Source: SVFI01 sp045546735 (GTDB lineage: Bacteria; Bacillota; Clostridia; Lachnospirales; Lachnospiraceae). Taken from it: DNA of 16,278 nt. This document shows positions 1 through 7,303 of this stretch, one piece after another (position 1 is the first letter of the stretch; each line of letters starts with the position of its first letter). The stretch covers positions 1 to 16,278 of the forward strand of contig JAZQDJ010000024.1 of NCBI GenBank assembly GCA_045546735.1, given 5' to 3'. A program made the translations under genes and the position numbers. The notes beneath the pieces are model-generated. The model saw only the letters and a list, made by a program, of their open reading frames with translations, was not told the origin of the DNA and ran no database searches.

Positions 1-108
<108 letters not shown>

Positions 109-260
109 AATTTTTTCCTTGGTCAAAATTTAGCTTGGCTAATTTAACCGTTTTTACTTTGTTTAGGTTTTGTTCTCTGAACAATTCTTTTTAGAATTTT
201 CAGGGTTGCATTGCTGTTTATTTGTCAAGGTTCTGTTGCGCTGACTTTGCTTGACGCAAC
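109..260 (-). other. pre-16S rRNA leader with hairpins
   Basis: This is the transcribed leader between the proximal rRNA promoter and mature 16S, and it carries no plausible gene. On the minus strand 203-177 fold as CTGAA / one mismatch / AATTCT, loop AAAA, AGAATT / mismatch / TTCAG. No U-tract follows, so it is not an intrinsic terminator. A second small stem at 142-130 pairs TTAGC with GCTAA across a 3-nt loop. Such stems are expected in rRNA leaders for antitermination or RNase III processing. I could not find a convincing boxA. The 3' partner of any processing stalk lies outside the window. Confidence 0.6.
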
Positions 261-266
261 TCTGAT

Positions 267-295
267 ATAATATCACGCGCTTTTTGCTCTGTCAA
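267..295 (-). promoter_or_regulatory. rRNA promoter P2 (proximal)
   Basis: On the minus strand TTGACA (295-290) is followed by a 17-nt spacer and TATTAT (272-267), a near-consensus sigma-A promoter. The A-rich stretch immediately upstream (about 296-316) resembles an UP element. Six nt after the -10 lies a G at 260, a plausible +1. In Bacillus, rRNA promoters that start with GTP respond to the GTP pool and so indirectly to (p)ppGpp; applying that here is inference. Confidence 0.85.
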
Positions 296-316
296 CACCT
301 TTTTTTGTTTTTCTTT

Positions 317-338
317 ACCCACTTTTTTTACGGTGGGT
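317..338. other. hairpin between the two rRNA promoters
   Basis: ACCCAC (317-322) and GTGGGT (333-338) form a 6-bp stem with a 10-nt loop. The T-run (338-342) follows the stem on the plus strand. In the minus direction, in which all genes here run, the stem is followed by A-rich sequence. It therefore could terminate plus-strand (divergent) transcription but does not look like an intrinsic terminator for the upstream CvpA-family gene. Confidence 0.5.
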
Positions 339-342
339 TTTT

Positions 343-372
343 ATCATATCATTGCTCTTTTTATTTTGTCAA
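343..372 (-). promoter_or_regulatory. rRNA promoter P1 (distal)
   Basis: The minus strand carries a perfect TTGACA (372-367), an 18-nt spacer and TATGAT (348-343), ending about 50 nt upstream of the second promoter's -35. Tandem promoters are usual for rRNA operons. The -35 starts only 6 nt beyond the stop codon of the CvpA-family gene. The predicted start near 336 falls inside the ACCCAC/GTGGGT hairpin, so P1 transcripts would probably not form that stem. Confidence 0.7.
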
Positions 373-378
373 TATTCT

Positions 379-756
379 TTAAACAAAAAAAGCAAAAATA
401 ATCCCTACCAATAAAAGGCCATAGGCTATGCCAGCTATCATCCCCAGTAATTTGTCCACTCCTCTTATAATCGGGAGTTTTGTAATCACTTTCAGCGACA
501 TAATTATCGCCTTTAGTATAAGGTATGCGACCGCATACAAAGCGATACAAAGAACAATTCTCACAACCACTATCATATGGTCCGCCAGCATTGTCAAAAG
601 AAGAGACTCCAATGCCCATGTATTCATTACGAACACAAACACAATTGCCAATACACTCGCCGCTATTTCTCCGAGCATTTTTACAAATCCTTTTTTGCAG
701 CCTCTCCATGCGCATATTACAATTAAGAGAATCCCTATAACATGCCAAACTCCCAT
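379..756 (-). CDS. CvpA family membrane protein (short)
   Basis: A 125-residue, very hydrophobic protein. CvpA-family features are the N-terminal helix followed by a basic RGCKKGFVKML segment (18-28), then helices at about 27-46 and 60-80, and the late VDKLLGMIAGIAYGLLLVG segment (99-117) that matches the family's D-x-L-x-G signature before the last helix. Four membrane segments are expected. CvpA is named for colicin V production in E. coli; in Firmicutes relatives the role is envelope-related and poorly defined. Family members are usually around 160-180 residues, so this one is short and lacks the usual cytoplasmic tail. Its ATG shares an A with the stop of the upstream DUF5711-like gene (TAATG), implying translational coupling. 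The rRNA P1 promoter begins just after its stop. Confidence 0.75.
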   Translation of the reverse strand: MGVWHVIGILLIVICAWRGCKKGFVKMLGEIAASVLAIVFVFVMNTWALESLLLTMLADHMIVVVRIVLCIALYAVAYLILKAIIMSLKVITKLPIIRGVDKLLGMIAGIAYGLLLVGIIFAFFV

Positions 757-1922
757 TATCTCAATTTTATCAGTCTGATTCCGTCAGAAAAAACCGCAAG
801 TAATTTATCATTCGATTCCGCCGGAATCAACACCTGAATATTTCCTCCTATTTCTCCTTTGTATTTTTCCACGCCGTTCATACCCAAAACAAACACTTTT
901 GTTTCATTATATATAACAGCTCTATTTTCATCTAAAATAATATCCGTAAACTCAAAATCAATTTTATGCTGTAATTGTTCTTCTCCGTCGGCGTTGTATA
1001 TTTTTACTAAATACTGCCCCTCTCCGTCCAGAGCTCGGAAAACAAGCGCAAATCCCGTCTCGCAAGTATAAACCCCCTGCAATTCCTGTTCATACGTAAT
1101 CTCTTTTTCAAGCGTCGGTTTCTGTTTCCCTTTTAAGAGCAATACCTTTTCGTCTCCGACAGCAATAGCATCGGTTTCATTTAAATAGGAAATCATCGGG
1201 AAAATTTGCTCTTCATATTCGTACCCACTGACAAGATTATCTGTAACATTTTGTCCGACACCCCCGAAATTATAAAAAGCCAAGTTTGTATTTATTTTCC
1301 CCATATCCGTCTTTATATAGGATACTCCGAGTTTTATGTTATCGGGAGAAATCGCAAAAGCCACAGGATATCCGCTGTTTCGCATCGTTGTTTTCACCTC
1401 TGAAATAAGTTCCCCTTTTTCTGAATAAAGGCGCAACCATGCAACTTCCTTATCTTGCAGCAAAACAGCAGCAATTCCCTGCGCAGAAACATCCAATGAC
1501 AAAATAGGAAGATTCGTTTCCACCGTTGCAGTTGTCCCCTTTTTTCCTATTATATAAAGAGTCGTGCCTTTATAATCTCCGACTGCCACACGAGAACCGT
1601 TGCACTTTACGAGCGGTGACTGCATTTCGTACGACTGGTTCCAAAGCTGATTTCCATCTCCGTCATACGCCGCAATTCCGTCTTTGCTATGTACAAGCAT
1701 ATCTCCGTCATAATTTTGGAAGGTACTGTTCTCCGCCCCTACCTTCTTTATCTCTTTTACAATTTCATACTTTGTATAAACTCGGTTATCTGCCTGAATC
1801 TTCAAAAACAAGGCCACAACCAAAACCAAAGCAATAACAAGTACAACCCGGTACACAATCTGTAATTTATGTCTGAAAATTTTATCCTTGTAATCTACAC
1901 TGGTAAACCATTCTTTAAACAT
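756..1922 (-). CDS. DUF5711-like membrane-anchored beta-propeller protein
   Basis: 388 residues from the chosen start. A short basic cytoplasmic N-terminus precedes one membrane helix (about 22-42, VVLVIALVLVVALFLKI core). The large remainder is predicted to be extracytoplasmic and contains repeat-like strands such as GIAAYDGDGNQLWNQSY, reminiscent of PQQ/WD-type propeller blades. The architecture and wording match the DUF5711 family as I remember it from Lachnospiraceae; function unknown. A GTG at 1958 would extend it by 12 residues, but AAAAGG abuts that codon directly with no spacing. The ATG at 1922 has GGGTGG four nt upstream and lies downstream of an extended -10 element. The stop overlaps the start of the CvpA-family gene, so the two are probably made together. 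Confidence 0.72.
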   Translation of the reverse strand: MFKEWFTSVDYKDKIFRHKLQIVYRVVLVIALVLVVALFLKIQADNRVYTKYEIVKEIKKVGAENSTFQNYDGDMLVHSKDGIAAYDGDGNQLWNQSYEMQSPLVKCNGSRVAVGDYKGTTLYIIGKKGTTATVETNLPILSLDVSAQGIAAVLLQDKEVAWLRLYSEKGELISEVKTTMRNSGYPVAFAISPDNIKLGVSYIKTDMGKINTNLAFYNFGGVGQNVTDNLVSGYEYEEQIFPMISYLNETDAIAVGDEKVLLLKGKQKPTLEKEITYEQELQGVYTCETGFALVFRALDGEGQYLVKIYNADGEEQLQHKIDFEFTDIILDENRAVIYNETKVFVLGMNGVEKYKGEIGGNIQVLIPAESNDKLLAVFSDGIRLIKLR

Positions 1923-1963
1923 TCTTCCACCCGTACTTTCCTCTTTATTATTCGGCACCTTTT

Positions 1964-1972
1964 AGTATAACA
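1964..1972 (-). promoter_or_regulatory. extended -10 promoter for the DUF5711-CvpA pair
   Basis: The minus strand reads TGT-TATACT (1972-1964), an extended -10 element. No good -35 is found 17 nt upstream, where the sequence lies in the end of the LysM gene. Transcription would start near 1957, just upstream of the ATG at 1922 and at the disfavoured GTG. Confidence 0.45.
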
Positions 1973-1979
1973 CATTTTC

Positions 1980-3152
1980 TCACGGAAGTATTATTTTTTG
2001 TCCATATAAAATATTATCTTTATTTTCAATTCCGTTCATTTCGCAAATCGCATCTATATTCGAAATGTCACCGTAATATTTCATACATATCTTTGCCAGT
2101 GTATCTCCCTTCTGAATTACATACTCCGTTTGCTGCACAACCTCCGTTGTCACATCTTCCACGCTTTCCTCATCTGTAACTTCCTCATCTACAACTTCTT
2201 CCTCAGCATTTTCTTCTCCTGATATATCTTCCTCTACGTTTTCCGATTCACTTTGACTTAATTCATCCTTGCTGACCAGCGGCGCCGGTTCCTCTATCTC
2301 CACCCGTTCCGTTTGCTCCGGCACCACAGCCACCTCTTCTGCTTCTTTTATTTCAGCCACCTCTTCTGCATTGCGGTCAATCTTTCCTGATATTTGGTAA
2401 AGGACCTGCTCCATATTCTGCATCTTCTCATAATTATTCAACATCGCTATTCCGATTACCATAATGACAAGCATGAGCATCAAACTCAAACAAGTCGATA
2501 GCGCAACCGACTTTCTGCGATGGATTTCCTGTTTCTTTTCACTAGCCCTCTCCCTAAATTGATGGGCTGCCCTATCTGCCTCAAATTCTTCCGGATGTCT
2601 TTCCGCCGCACGCAACGATACCATGTAATTTTGCATGCTTTCATTTCTCTCGTAATATATATAATAACCGCTCTGCTGACGCATTTTCCCTTTTTCAAAC
2701 AAATAAATATATTCTTCTTTTTCATCCACATTATATTCGAAATACAATTTCTGATCCGATCTGAAAAATTGTTTTTGCGTCCGAAGAATCTGTTCCTCCA
2801 TATCATTTGTCGGCTCATGCGACACAATAGCCCATCCGAGAACCGTTTGCTCCGGAAAAAATCGTCCGGCCATCTCATTGACGCGTTGCCATGACTCCTG
2901 GTCTATCACCGTCTTTTCCATAAAAAAATCTTTTTCCGCACTTACCGCACCATTGACAAACCAACAAAGTTCCTCTCCTAACATATCTTTTTTTCCGTAC
3001 AAAATCACAACCCTCATTTTTTCTTCCGGAGTCGGCGGTTGCTTTAAATATGTAATTACATAATCCTCCAAATAAACCTTTTGATTTCCCGATACTTGTC
3101 CGATCTGACGGATATTTTTCGGCGTTTTTCCTTCTTTTACTACTTCAATCAT
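1980..3152 (-). CDS. membrane protein with LysM domain and possible inactive MPN-like N-terminal domain
   Basis: 390 residues from an ATG with AGAGGG eight nt upstream; a longer reading from 3260 would start inside the upstream terminator stem's A-tract region and is disfavoured. Layout: residues ~25-170 form a globular domain; ~215-238 a membrane helix (SLMLMLVIMVIGIAML core) preceded by a basic stretch; ~240-275 probable coiled coil; ~270-340 a very acidic, Glu-rich linker; ~343-390 a LysM domain (YVIQKGDTLAKICMKYYGD ... NGIENKDNILYGQKIILP). A basic flank before the helix suggests N-in, with LysM outside binding peptidoglycan. The N-terminal domain follows the MPN/JAB pattern (KVYLEDYVITYLKQ, then TVLGWAIVSHEP, then ILRTQKQFF), but the HxH metal pair is absent. 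That assignment is my inference; the LysM call is firm. Confidence 0.8.
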   Translation of the reverse strand: MIEVVKEGKTPKNIRQIGQVSGNQKVYLEDYVITYLKQPPTPEEKMRVVILYGKKDMLGEELCWFVNGAVSAEKDFFMEKTVIDQESWQRVNEMAGRFFPEQTVLGWAIVSHEPTNDMEEQILRTQKQFFRSDQKLYFEYNVDEKEEYIYLFEKGKMRQQSGYYIYYERNESMQNYMVSLRAAERHPEEFEADRAAHQFRERASEKKQEIHRRKSVALSTCLSLMLMLVIMVIGIAMLNNYEKMQNMEQVLYQISGKIDRNAEEVAEIKEAEEVAVVPEQTERVEIEEPAPLVSKDELSQSESENVEEDISGEENAEEEVVDEEVTDEESVEDVTTEVVQQTEYVIQKGDTLAKICMKYYGDISNIDAICEMNGIENKDNILYGQKIILP

Positions 3153-3180
3153 GGCTATACCCTCTTTCTGTTTTTTATTA

Positions 3181-3189
3181 CATATAACA
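3181..3189 (-). promoter_or_regulatory. possible extended -10 promoter for the LysM gene
   Basis: The minus strand reads TGT-TATATG (3189-3181), 28 nt before the LysM start codon and downstream of a strong terminator, where a promoter is needed. It shares the string TGTGTTATA with the element ahead of the DUF5711-like gene. No -35 match was found. A weaker alternative is TTGTCC-N17-TAAAAA slightly upstream. Confidence 0.35.
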
Positions 3190-3257
3190 CAGAAGTGTTT
3201 GCTCTTTTTATCGAAAAAAGAAAGCTTGGACAATCTTTTTTCTGACACGAAAGGGCA

Positions 3258-3291
3258 CAAAAAAAGACGAGAATAACTTTCTCGTCTTTTT
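3258..3291 (-). terminator. intrinsic terminator of the pfkA-recR-galM operon
   Basis: AAAAGACGAGAA (3262-3273) and TTCTCGTCTTTT (3279-3290) pair perfectly over 12 bp around a 5-nt loop. In the minus direction a run of seven T follows (3265-3259). The plus direction also has a short T-run, so it may act both ways. It lies about 70 nt after the stop of the 95-residue membrane protein. Confidence 0.9.
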
Positions 3292-3362
3292 CAGTCATCA
3301 TATTTTATTTTTCGCATTCCATTTCCGAAGAAAAAAGAATGTTTTTGCGACAAATACTTGTC

Positions 3363-3650
3363 CTACTCCGTTTCATCCGTTGTAGTTTCCTTCTCTTCTG
3401 TCTCCATATCTGTCATCGGATCATAATAATCTTTTTTCATCAGACGATAAATCGACCAAATAACAACGCCTATACCTGCAAGTGTAAAAACGCCTGCTGC
3501 CACAGCAAAAATAATCGTGTCATTTCCGCTTGTATTTCCAAGATCAATCGCCAGTGTATAAGCAAGATAAACTAAAAATCCACCAACAATAATGCGAAGA
3601 TACAAATTCATCGCCGTTGTTTTTTTCAAAACATTATTTTTATTATCCAT
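3363..3650 (-). CDS. small two-helix membrane protein, unknown function
   Basis: 95 residues with two predicted membrane helices at about 17-36 (LYLRIIVGGFLVYLAYTLAI) and 45-69 (TIIFAVAAGVFTLAGIGVVIW), a short Asn/Gly/Thr connecting loop, and an acidic Glu/Thr-rich tail (79-95). No family was recognised. The GGAAAG upstream is a modest ribosome binding site. It starts 14 nt after the galM stop and is the last gene before the terminator at 3258-3291, so it is probably the end of the pfkA-to-galM transcript. The helical arrangement and regular codon use make it a credible gene rather than a chance frame. Confidence 0.75.
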   Translation of the reverse strand: MDNKNNVLKKTTAMNLYLRIIVGGFLVYLAYTLAIDLGNTSGNDTIIFAVAAGVFTLAGIGVVIWSIYRLMKKDYYDPMTDMETEEKETTTDETE

Positions 3651-3664
3651 CTGCTTTCCAACCT

Positions 3665-4714
3665 TTAAATAAATTTATACACAGTCACAGACGTAAAAGG
3701 TTTTTCAGGACTGACAACCGGTTTTATAAAACCTTCCTGCCTTGCACTGTTCGGGAAGAACTGAGTCTCAAGACAAAGACCGCCTCTGCAAGGATAATAA
3801 GCTTCCTCTTTTCCGAATTCCGGTACCATATTGTTTCCTGTATAAAGCTGAACTCCCGGAAGATCTGTATACACTTCCATTGCCCGGCCCGCTTCATCAT
3901 CTACAACTTCGGCAATTTTCTGAAGTTTTCCCTCTTCATAATCATCAATTACAAAATTGTGATCATATCCTTTTACAAGAGCAAGCTGCACATTGTCAGC
4001 ACCGATATCCTGTGAAACAGGCTTCATCTGTGTAAAATCAAACGGTGTTCCTGCTACCGGTGCAATTTCACCTGTCGGAATAGCTCCCATGCGAACCTTT
4101 GTATATTTCGAAGCTTTAATCCATACTTTTTCATCTTCAATTGTTTTTTCACAGGCATGACCTTTGAGATTGAAATACGTATGGTTTGTCATATTTACAA
4201 GCGTCTTCTTATCCGTCGTTGCATTGTAATGAATTTCAAGCGCGTTATCCTCTGTTAACTTATAAGTTACCTTAAACTCACGATTCCCCGGAAAACCAAG
4301 TTCGCCGTCTTTTGCCTTATACGAGAATACAACCGCATTATCAGCCTCATTTTTTTCCGCCGACCAAAGCACCTTGTGAAGTCCTGCATCTCCATCACTG
4401 TGAAGATTATTATCATTGTCATTGATTATAAGATTATAAATCGTACCGTCAATTTCAAAAACACCTTTTTCTGTACGGTTAGCCACCGGTCCGATGGTTG
4501 CTCCAAAGCAACTTCCGTTCACAAAATAATCCTTTGCCTGATCATATCCAAGAACTACGTCTGTCACTTCGCCCGATTTGTTCGGCACAAAGAGATTCAC
4601 CAGAATCGCTCCGTAATTCATAATGTCAGCCTGCACACCATTCTCATTTTTCAAAGAGAAAAGCGTGATATCTTCTTTGCTTAATGTTCTTCCGAATTTC
4701 TTTTCTGTAATCAT
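3665..4714 (-). CDS. galM: aldose 1-epimerase (galactose mutarotase)
   Basis: 349 residues, typical for GalM, which interconverts alpha and beta anomers of galactose or glucose ahead of the Leloir pathway in the cytoplasm. Family motifs are in order: GPVANR (75-80), NNLHSDGDAG (102-111) with the sugar-binding His105, TNHTYFNL (176-183) with the catalytic acid His178, GYDHNF (249-254) with Asp251, and LETQFFPN (315-322) with the catalytic base Glu316. The ATG at 4714 follows GGAGG with six-nt spacing; an upstream in-frame ATG at 4747 lacks this and would run into recR. It sits 35 nt after recR. No other Leloir genes are nearby, so it is carried in a replication/recombination operon and is probably expressed constitutively. 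Confidence 0.95.
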   Translation of the reverse strand: MITEKKFGRTLSKEDITLFSLKNENGVQADIMNYGAILVNLFVPNKSGEVTDVVLGYDQAKDYFVNGSCFGATIGPVANRTEKGVFEIDGTIYNLIINDNDNNLHSDGDAGLHKVLWSAEKNEADNAVVFSYKAKDGELGFPGNREFKVTYKLTEDNALEIHYNATTDKKTLVNMTNHTYFNLKGHACEKTIEDEKVWIKASKYTKVRMGAIPTGEIAPVAGTPFDFTQMKPVSQDIGADNVQLALVKGYDHNFVIDDYEEGKLQKIAEVVDDEAGRAMEVYTDLPGVQLYTGNNMVPEFGKEEAYYPCRGGLCLETQFFPNSARQEGFIKPVVSPEKPFTSVTVYKFI

Positions 4715-4749
4715 AATATCCTCCGTTTTGCTTCGCCGCCGCGACAAAA

Positions 4750-5349
4750 TTATAACTGCGTTCTGCCTTCAAGCGCACGCAAAAGAGTTACCTCATCGAT
4801 ATACTCTAAATCCCCTCCGACCGGAACTCCGCTGGCAATCCGAGTCACCTTAATTCCCGTCGGTTTAATCAGCTTGCTTATGTACATCGCTGTCGTTTCC
4901 CCTTCCAAACTGGAGTTGGTTGCAACTATCACTTCTTCCACCTCATCCGACTGAAGTCTCGTCATAAGTTCTTTTAACTTAATATCCGAAGGCCCCACTC
5001 CGAGAAGAGGAGAAATTGCCCCATGCAACACATGATAAATCCCTTTATATTTACCGGTCTTTTCATAAGCCGCCAAATCACGCGTATTCTCTACAACCAT
5101 AATCATACTCCGGTCTCTTTTAGGATTTGCACAAATCGGACAAAGTTTATTATCTGTCAGCGTAAAACACTCCTCGCAATAACAAACATTATTGCGCGCA
5201 TCAACTATCGTCTTTGCAAAATGTTCTACTTGTTCCTTTGGCATATTCACCATATGGAATGCAAGCCGCTGCGCCGACTTATGTCCAATCCCCGGCAAAG
5301 ATGAAAATTCCTCAATTAACTTATTAATATATCCGCTGTAAAGATCCAT
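4750..5349 (-). CDS. recR: recombination protein RecR
   Basis: 199 residues, full length. RecR works with RecO (and RecF) to load RecA at single-stranded gaps. Visible parts: an N-terminal helix-hairpin-helix (SSLPGIGHKSAQRLAFH, 16-32), a four-Cys zinc finger (C58-x2-C61-x8-C70-x2-C73) and a Toprim domain starting at SMIMVVENTRDLAAYE (81-96) with the acidic Glu87. The C-terminal VTRIASGVPVGGDLEY (168-183) is a family hallmark. Its ATG overlaps the stop of the YbaB gene by one base (TAATG), the classic ybaB-recR coupling seen across bacteria. Confidence 0.98.
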   Translation of the reverse strand: MDLYSGYINKLIEEFSSLPGIGHKSAQRLAFHMVNMPKEQVEHFAKTIVDARNNVCYCEECFTLTDNKLCPICANPKRDRSMIMVVENTRDLAAYEKTGKYKGIYHVLHGAISPLLGVGPSDIKLKELMTRLQSDEVEEVIVATNSSLEGETTAMYISKLIKPTGIKVTRIASGVPVGGDLEYIDEVTLLRALEGRTQL

Positions 5350-5696
5350 TAGAACGGAAATCCTCCTAAGCCGCCTGTCATACCTGACATAATAGCTGCA
5401 CTTGCTTCTTCTGCTTTTCCGAGAGCCTCGTTCATAGCAGCCATGATAAGATCTTCAAGCATTTCAACATCATCCGGATCTACCGCATCTTTATCAAGTT
5501 TTACTTTTGATACTGTTTTTTTGCCTGTCACTGTAACCTCAACAGCTCCGCCGCCTGCAGTTGCCGTAAATTCTTTCTCTTCCAGCTCCTGCTGTTTTTC
5601 TTCCATCTGACGCTGCATTCTCTGCGCCTGCTTCATAATGTTGTTCATGTTACCCGGCATTCCCATTCCGCCAGGGTATCCGCCTCTTTTTGCCAT
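5349..5696 (-). CDS. ybaB: YbaB/EbfC family nucleoid-associated protein
   Basis: 115 residues. A Gly/Met-rich N-terminus leads into a basic helical segment (NIMKQAQRMQRQMEEKQQEL, about 19-38), then the conserved core with GGGAVEVTVTGKKTVSKVKL (48-67) and the DPDDVEMLEDLIMAAMNEAL helix. The family forms DNA-binding dimers of tweezer shape. The AGGAGG site lies nine nt before the ATG. It follows dnaX by 19 nt and overlaps recR by one base, the usual dnaX-ybaB-recR order. The Gly-Gly-Phe-rich tail (GGLGGFPF) is also common in the family. Confidence 0.96.
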   Translation of the reverse strand: MAKRGGYPGGMGMPGNMNNIMKQAQRMQRQMEEKQQELEEKEFTATAGGGAVEVTVTGKKTVSKVKLDKDAVDPDDVEMLEDLIMAAMNEALGKAEEASAAIMSGMTGGLGGFPF

Positions 5697-5715
5697 TTTC
5701 TACATCCTCCTAAAT

Positions 5716-7272
5716 TTATTCCTCATCAATAGGCATACAAATCATCTGCGACAAATCCACATAAACAGACTCAAAATCCTGCCCTTTCGGGAAAGCCTTG
5801 ACCTCAAGATCAACTTCTTTTCCGATTGCTTCACAGATGCAACTTTTAAGATATTCCACATTTTCTTCGTTTGACGTGAAATAGTCCGAATTCAGCCCAT
5901 CCGAAACTACCACCAAAAGCCGGTTGTCTCCTCCCAGGCTCAGTTTTGCATCCGCCAAATAGGTCCTCATAGGCTGACCTGTACGCTGTACAATCTCACC
6001 CCAACGGTTCACAACCTCCTGAACTTCTTCCGGTACTGCTTTCGGAAGCGGAACCTTTTTCTGCGGCTGAACCGGCGCCGTATACGCTTCCTGCGCATTT
6101 GCCGAAACCGTAATATTACCGCTTTCTATCTTTTCTTCTATATCACGGATACGTTCAATCAATGTATCCTGCTTTGTTTCCATCGCCGGTTTGCAAAGCT
6201 TAATCAAAGCCACCTCAATCATAATACGCTTAGCCGTCGTATGACGAAGTTGCCCTGAAAGCTCTGATAAAATACGTATATAGCGCATAATGGTATTTGC
6301 CTCTACCATTCCCGCCTCTTCTTTCATCAGAACAAGATTGTCGCTGGAGACGTCGATAAAATCCTCAATATCATCCGTGCTCTTGAGCAGAAGTAAATTT
6401 CTCAAATACCATGTAAAATCCGTAACAAACTGGGTTAACTCACGCCCTTGATAAACAACCTCTTCAAGAAGTGTAACTGCGCCGAGCACATTCTTTTCCA
6501 CAATCATGCGGAGCATTTTACCAAATACGGCATTATCCACCGCGCCGAGCACATCAAGTACCATATCATAGGTTAGTGTCTCTCCGAAATGGAACGCAAT
6601 ACACTGATCCAAAAGACTTAACGCATCTCGCATAGAGCCATCCGCCACTTTTGCAACATAGCGGACTGCTTTATCCTCTATCTGCACCTTTTCCTGCTCC
6701 ATCAAGTCACTTAAGCGATCTGCAATCGTCTCAATTGAAATACGCTTAAAATCGTATCTTTGACATCGGGAATGAATTGTGACCGGAATCATATGCGATT
6801 CCGTCGTCGCCAATATAAAAATCACATATGACGGCGGTTCCTCCAACGTTTTGAGAAGCGCATTAAATGCACCTTTCGACAACATATGAACCTCGTCTAT
6901 GATATAGACTTTATATTTTCCTTCTGCCGGAGAAAATGATACTTCGTCAATAATCTCACGGATGCTGTCCACACCATTATTCGAAGCTGCATCTATCTCA
7001 ATGACATTCATGCTGGCTCCTGCTGCAATTGAGCGGCACATACTGCACTCGCCGCATGGATTCCCGTCAACCGGATTTTCACAATTGACAGCTTTTGCCA
7101 AAATTTTAGCTATGGTTGTCTTACCTGTTCCTCTTGTTCCGCAAAACAGATATGCATGACCGATACGCTCTGCTTTTATTTGATTTTGTAATGTAGTAAC
7201 TATATGATCCTGTCCTTTCACATCCTCAAATGTGCCCGGACGAAACTTACGATATAATGCCTGGTAGGACAT
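5716..7272 (-). CDS. dnaX: DNA polymerase III subunit gamma/tau
   Basis: 518 residues; the clamp-loader ATPase that loads the sliding clamp and links the replicative polymerases. Motifs: YQALYRKFRP start, Walker A GTRGTGKTT (45-53), zinc-binding cysteines C64, C73, C76 and C79, Walker B IIDEVHM (124-130), sensor 1 LATTE (154-158) and the arginine-finger SRC (168-170). The middle contains the collar domain and the C-terminal ~130 residues a tau-type extension. The ATG has AAGGGG six nt upstream. The usual A-AAA-AAG slippery site for making gamma by frameshift is not evident; the best candidate run has only five A. It follows pfkA by 31 nt. Confidence 0.97.
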   Translation of the reverse strand: MSYQALYRKFRPGTFEDVKGQDHIVTTLQNQIKAERIGHAYLFCGTRGTGKTTIAKILAKAVNCENPVDGNPCGECSMCRSIAAGASMNVIEIDAASNNGVDSIREIIDEVSFSPAEGKYKVYIIDEVHMLSKGAFNALLKTLEEPPSYVIFILATTESHMIPVTIHSRCQRYDFKRISIETIADRLSDLMEQEKVQIEDKAVRYVAKVADGSMRDALSLLDQCIAFHFGETLTYDMVLDVLGAVDNAVFGKMLRMIVEKNVLGAVTLLEEVVYQGRELTQFVTDFTWYLRNLLLLKSTDDIEDFIDVSSDNLVLMKEEAGMVEANTIMRYIRILSELSGQLRHTTAKRIMIEVALIKLCKPAMETKQDTLIERIRDIEEKIESGNITVSANAQEAYTAPVQPQKKVPLPKAVPEEVQEVVNRWGEIVQRTGQPMRTYLADAKLSLGGDNRLLVVVSDGLNSDYFTSNEENVEYLKSCICEAIGKEVDLEVKAFPKGQDFESVYVDLSQMICMPIDEE

Positions 7273-7303
7273 ATAAATCCCCTTCTTCTAAATGAATTAT
7301 TTC

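Noticed and set aside
223..228. Third rRNA promoter from a TTGACA in the leader
   Set aside because: No acceptable -10 box occurs 16-18 nt downstream.
428..778. Plus-strand open frames here and across the window
   Set aside because: They mirror well-supported minus-strand genes, lack ribosome binding sites and encode no recognisable proteins.
1956..1958. GTG start for the DUF5711-like protein
   Set aside because: The purine-rich AAAAGG touches the codon with no spacing, and the predicted transcription start coincides with it; the ATG at 1922 fits better.
3153..3260. N-terminal extension of the LysM protein to 3260
   Set aside because: It would start at the upstream terminator's T-tract, lacks a ribosome binding site, and adds residues with no family resemblance.
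5716..7272. Programmed frameshift in dnaX producing gamma
   Set aside because: The longest candidate run (CAG-AAA-AAG) has only five A and does not form the A-AAA-AAG heptamer; no convincing downstream stem was seen.
7273..7303. SRP RNA gene upstream of dnaX, as in Bacillus
   Set aside because: Only 31 nt separate pfkA from dnaX, too short for any SRP RNA.
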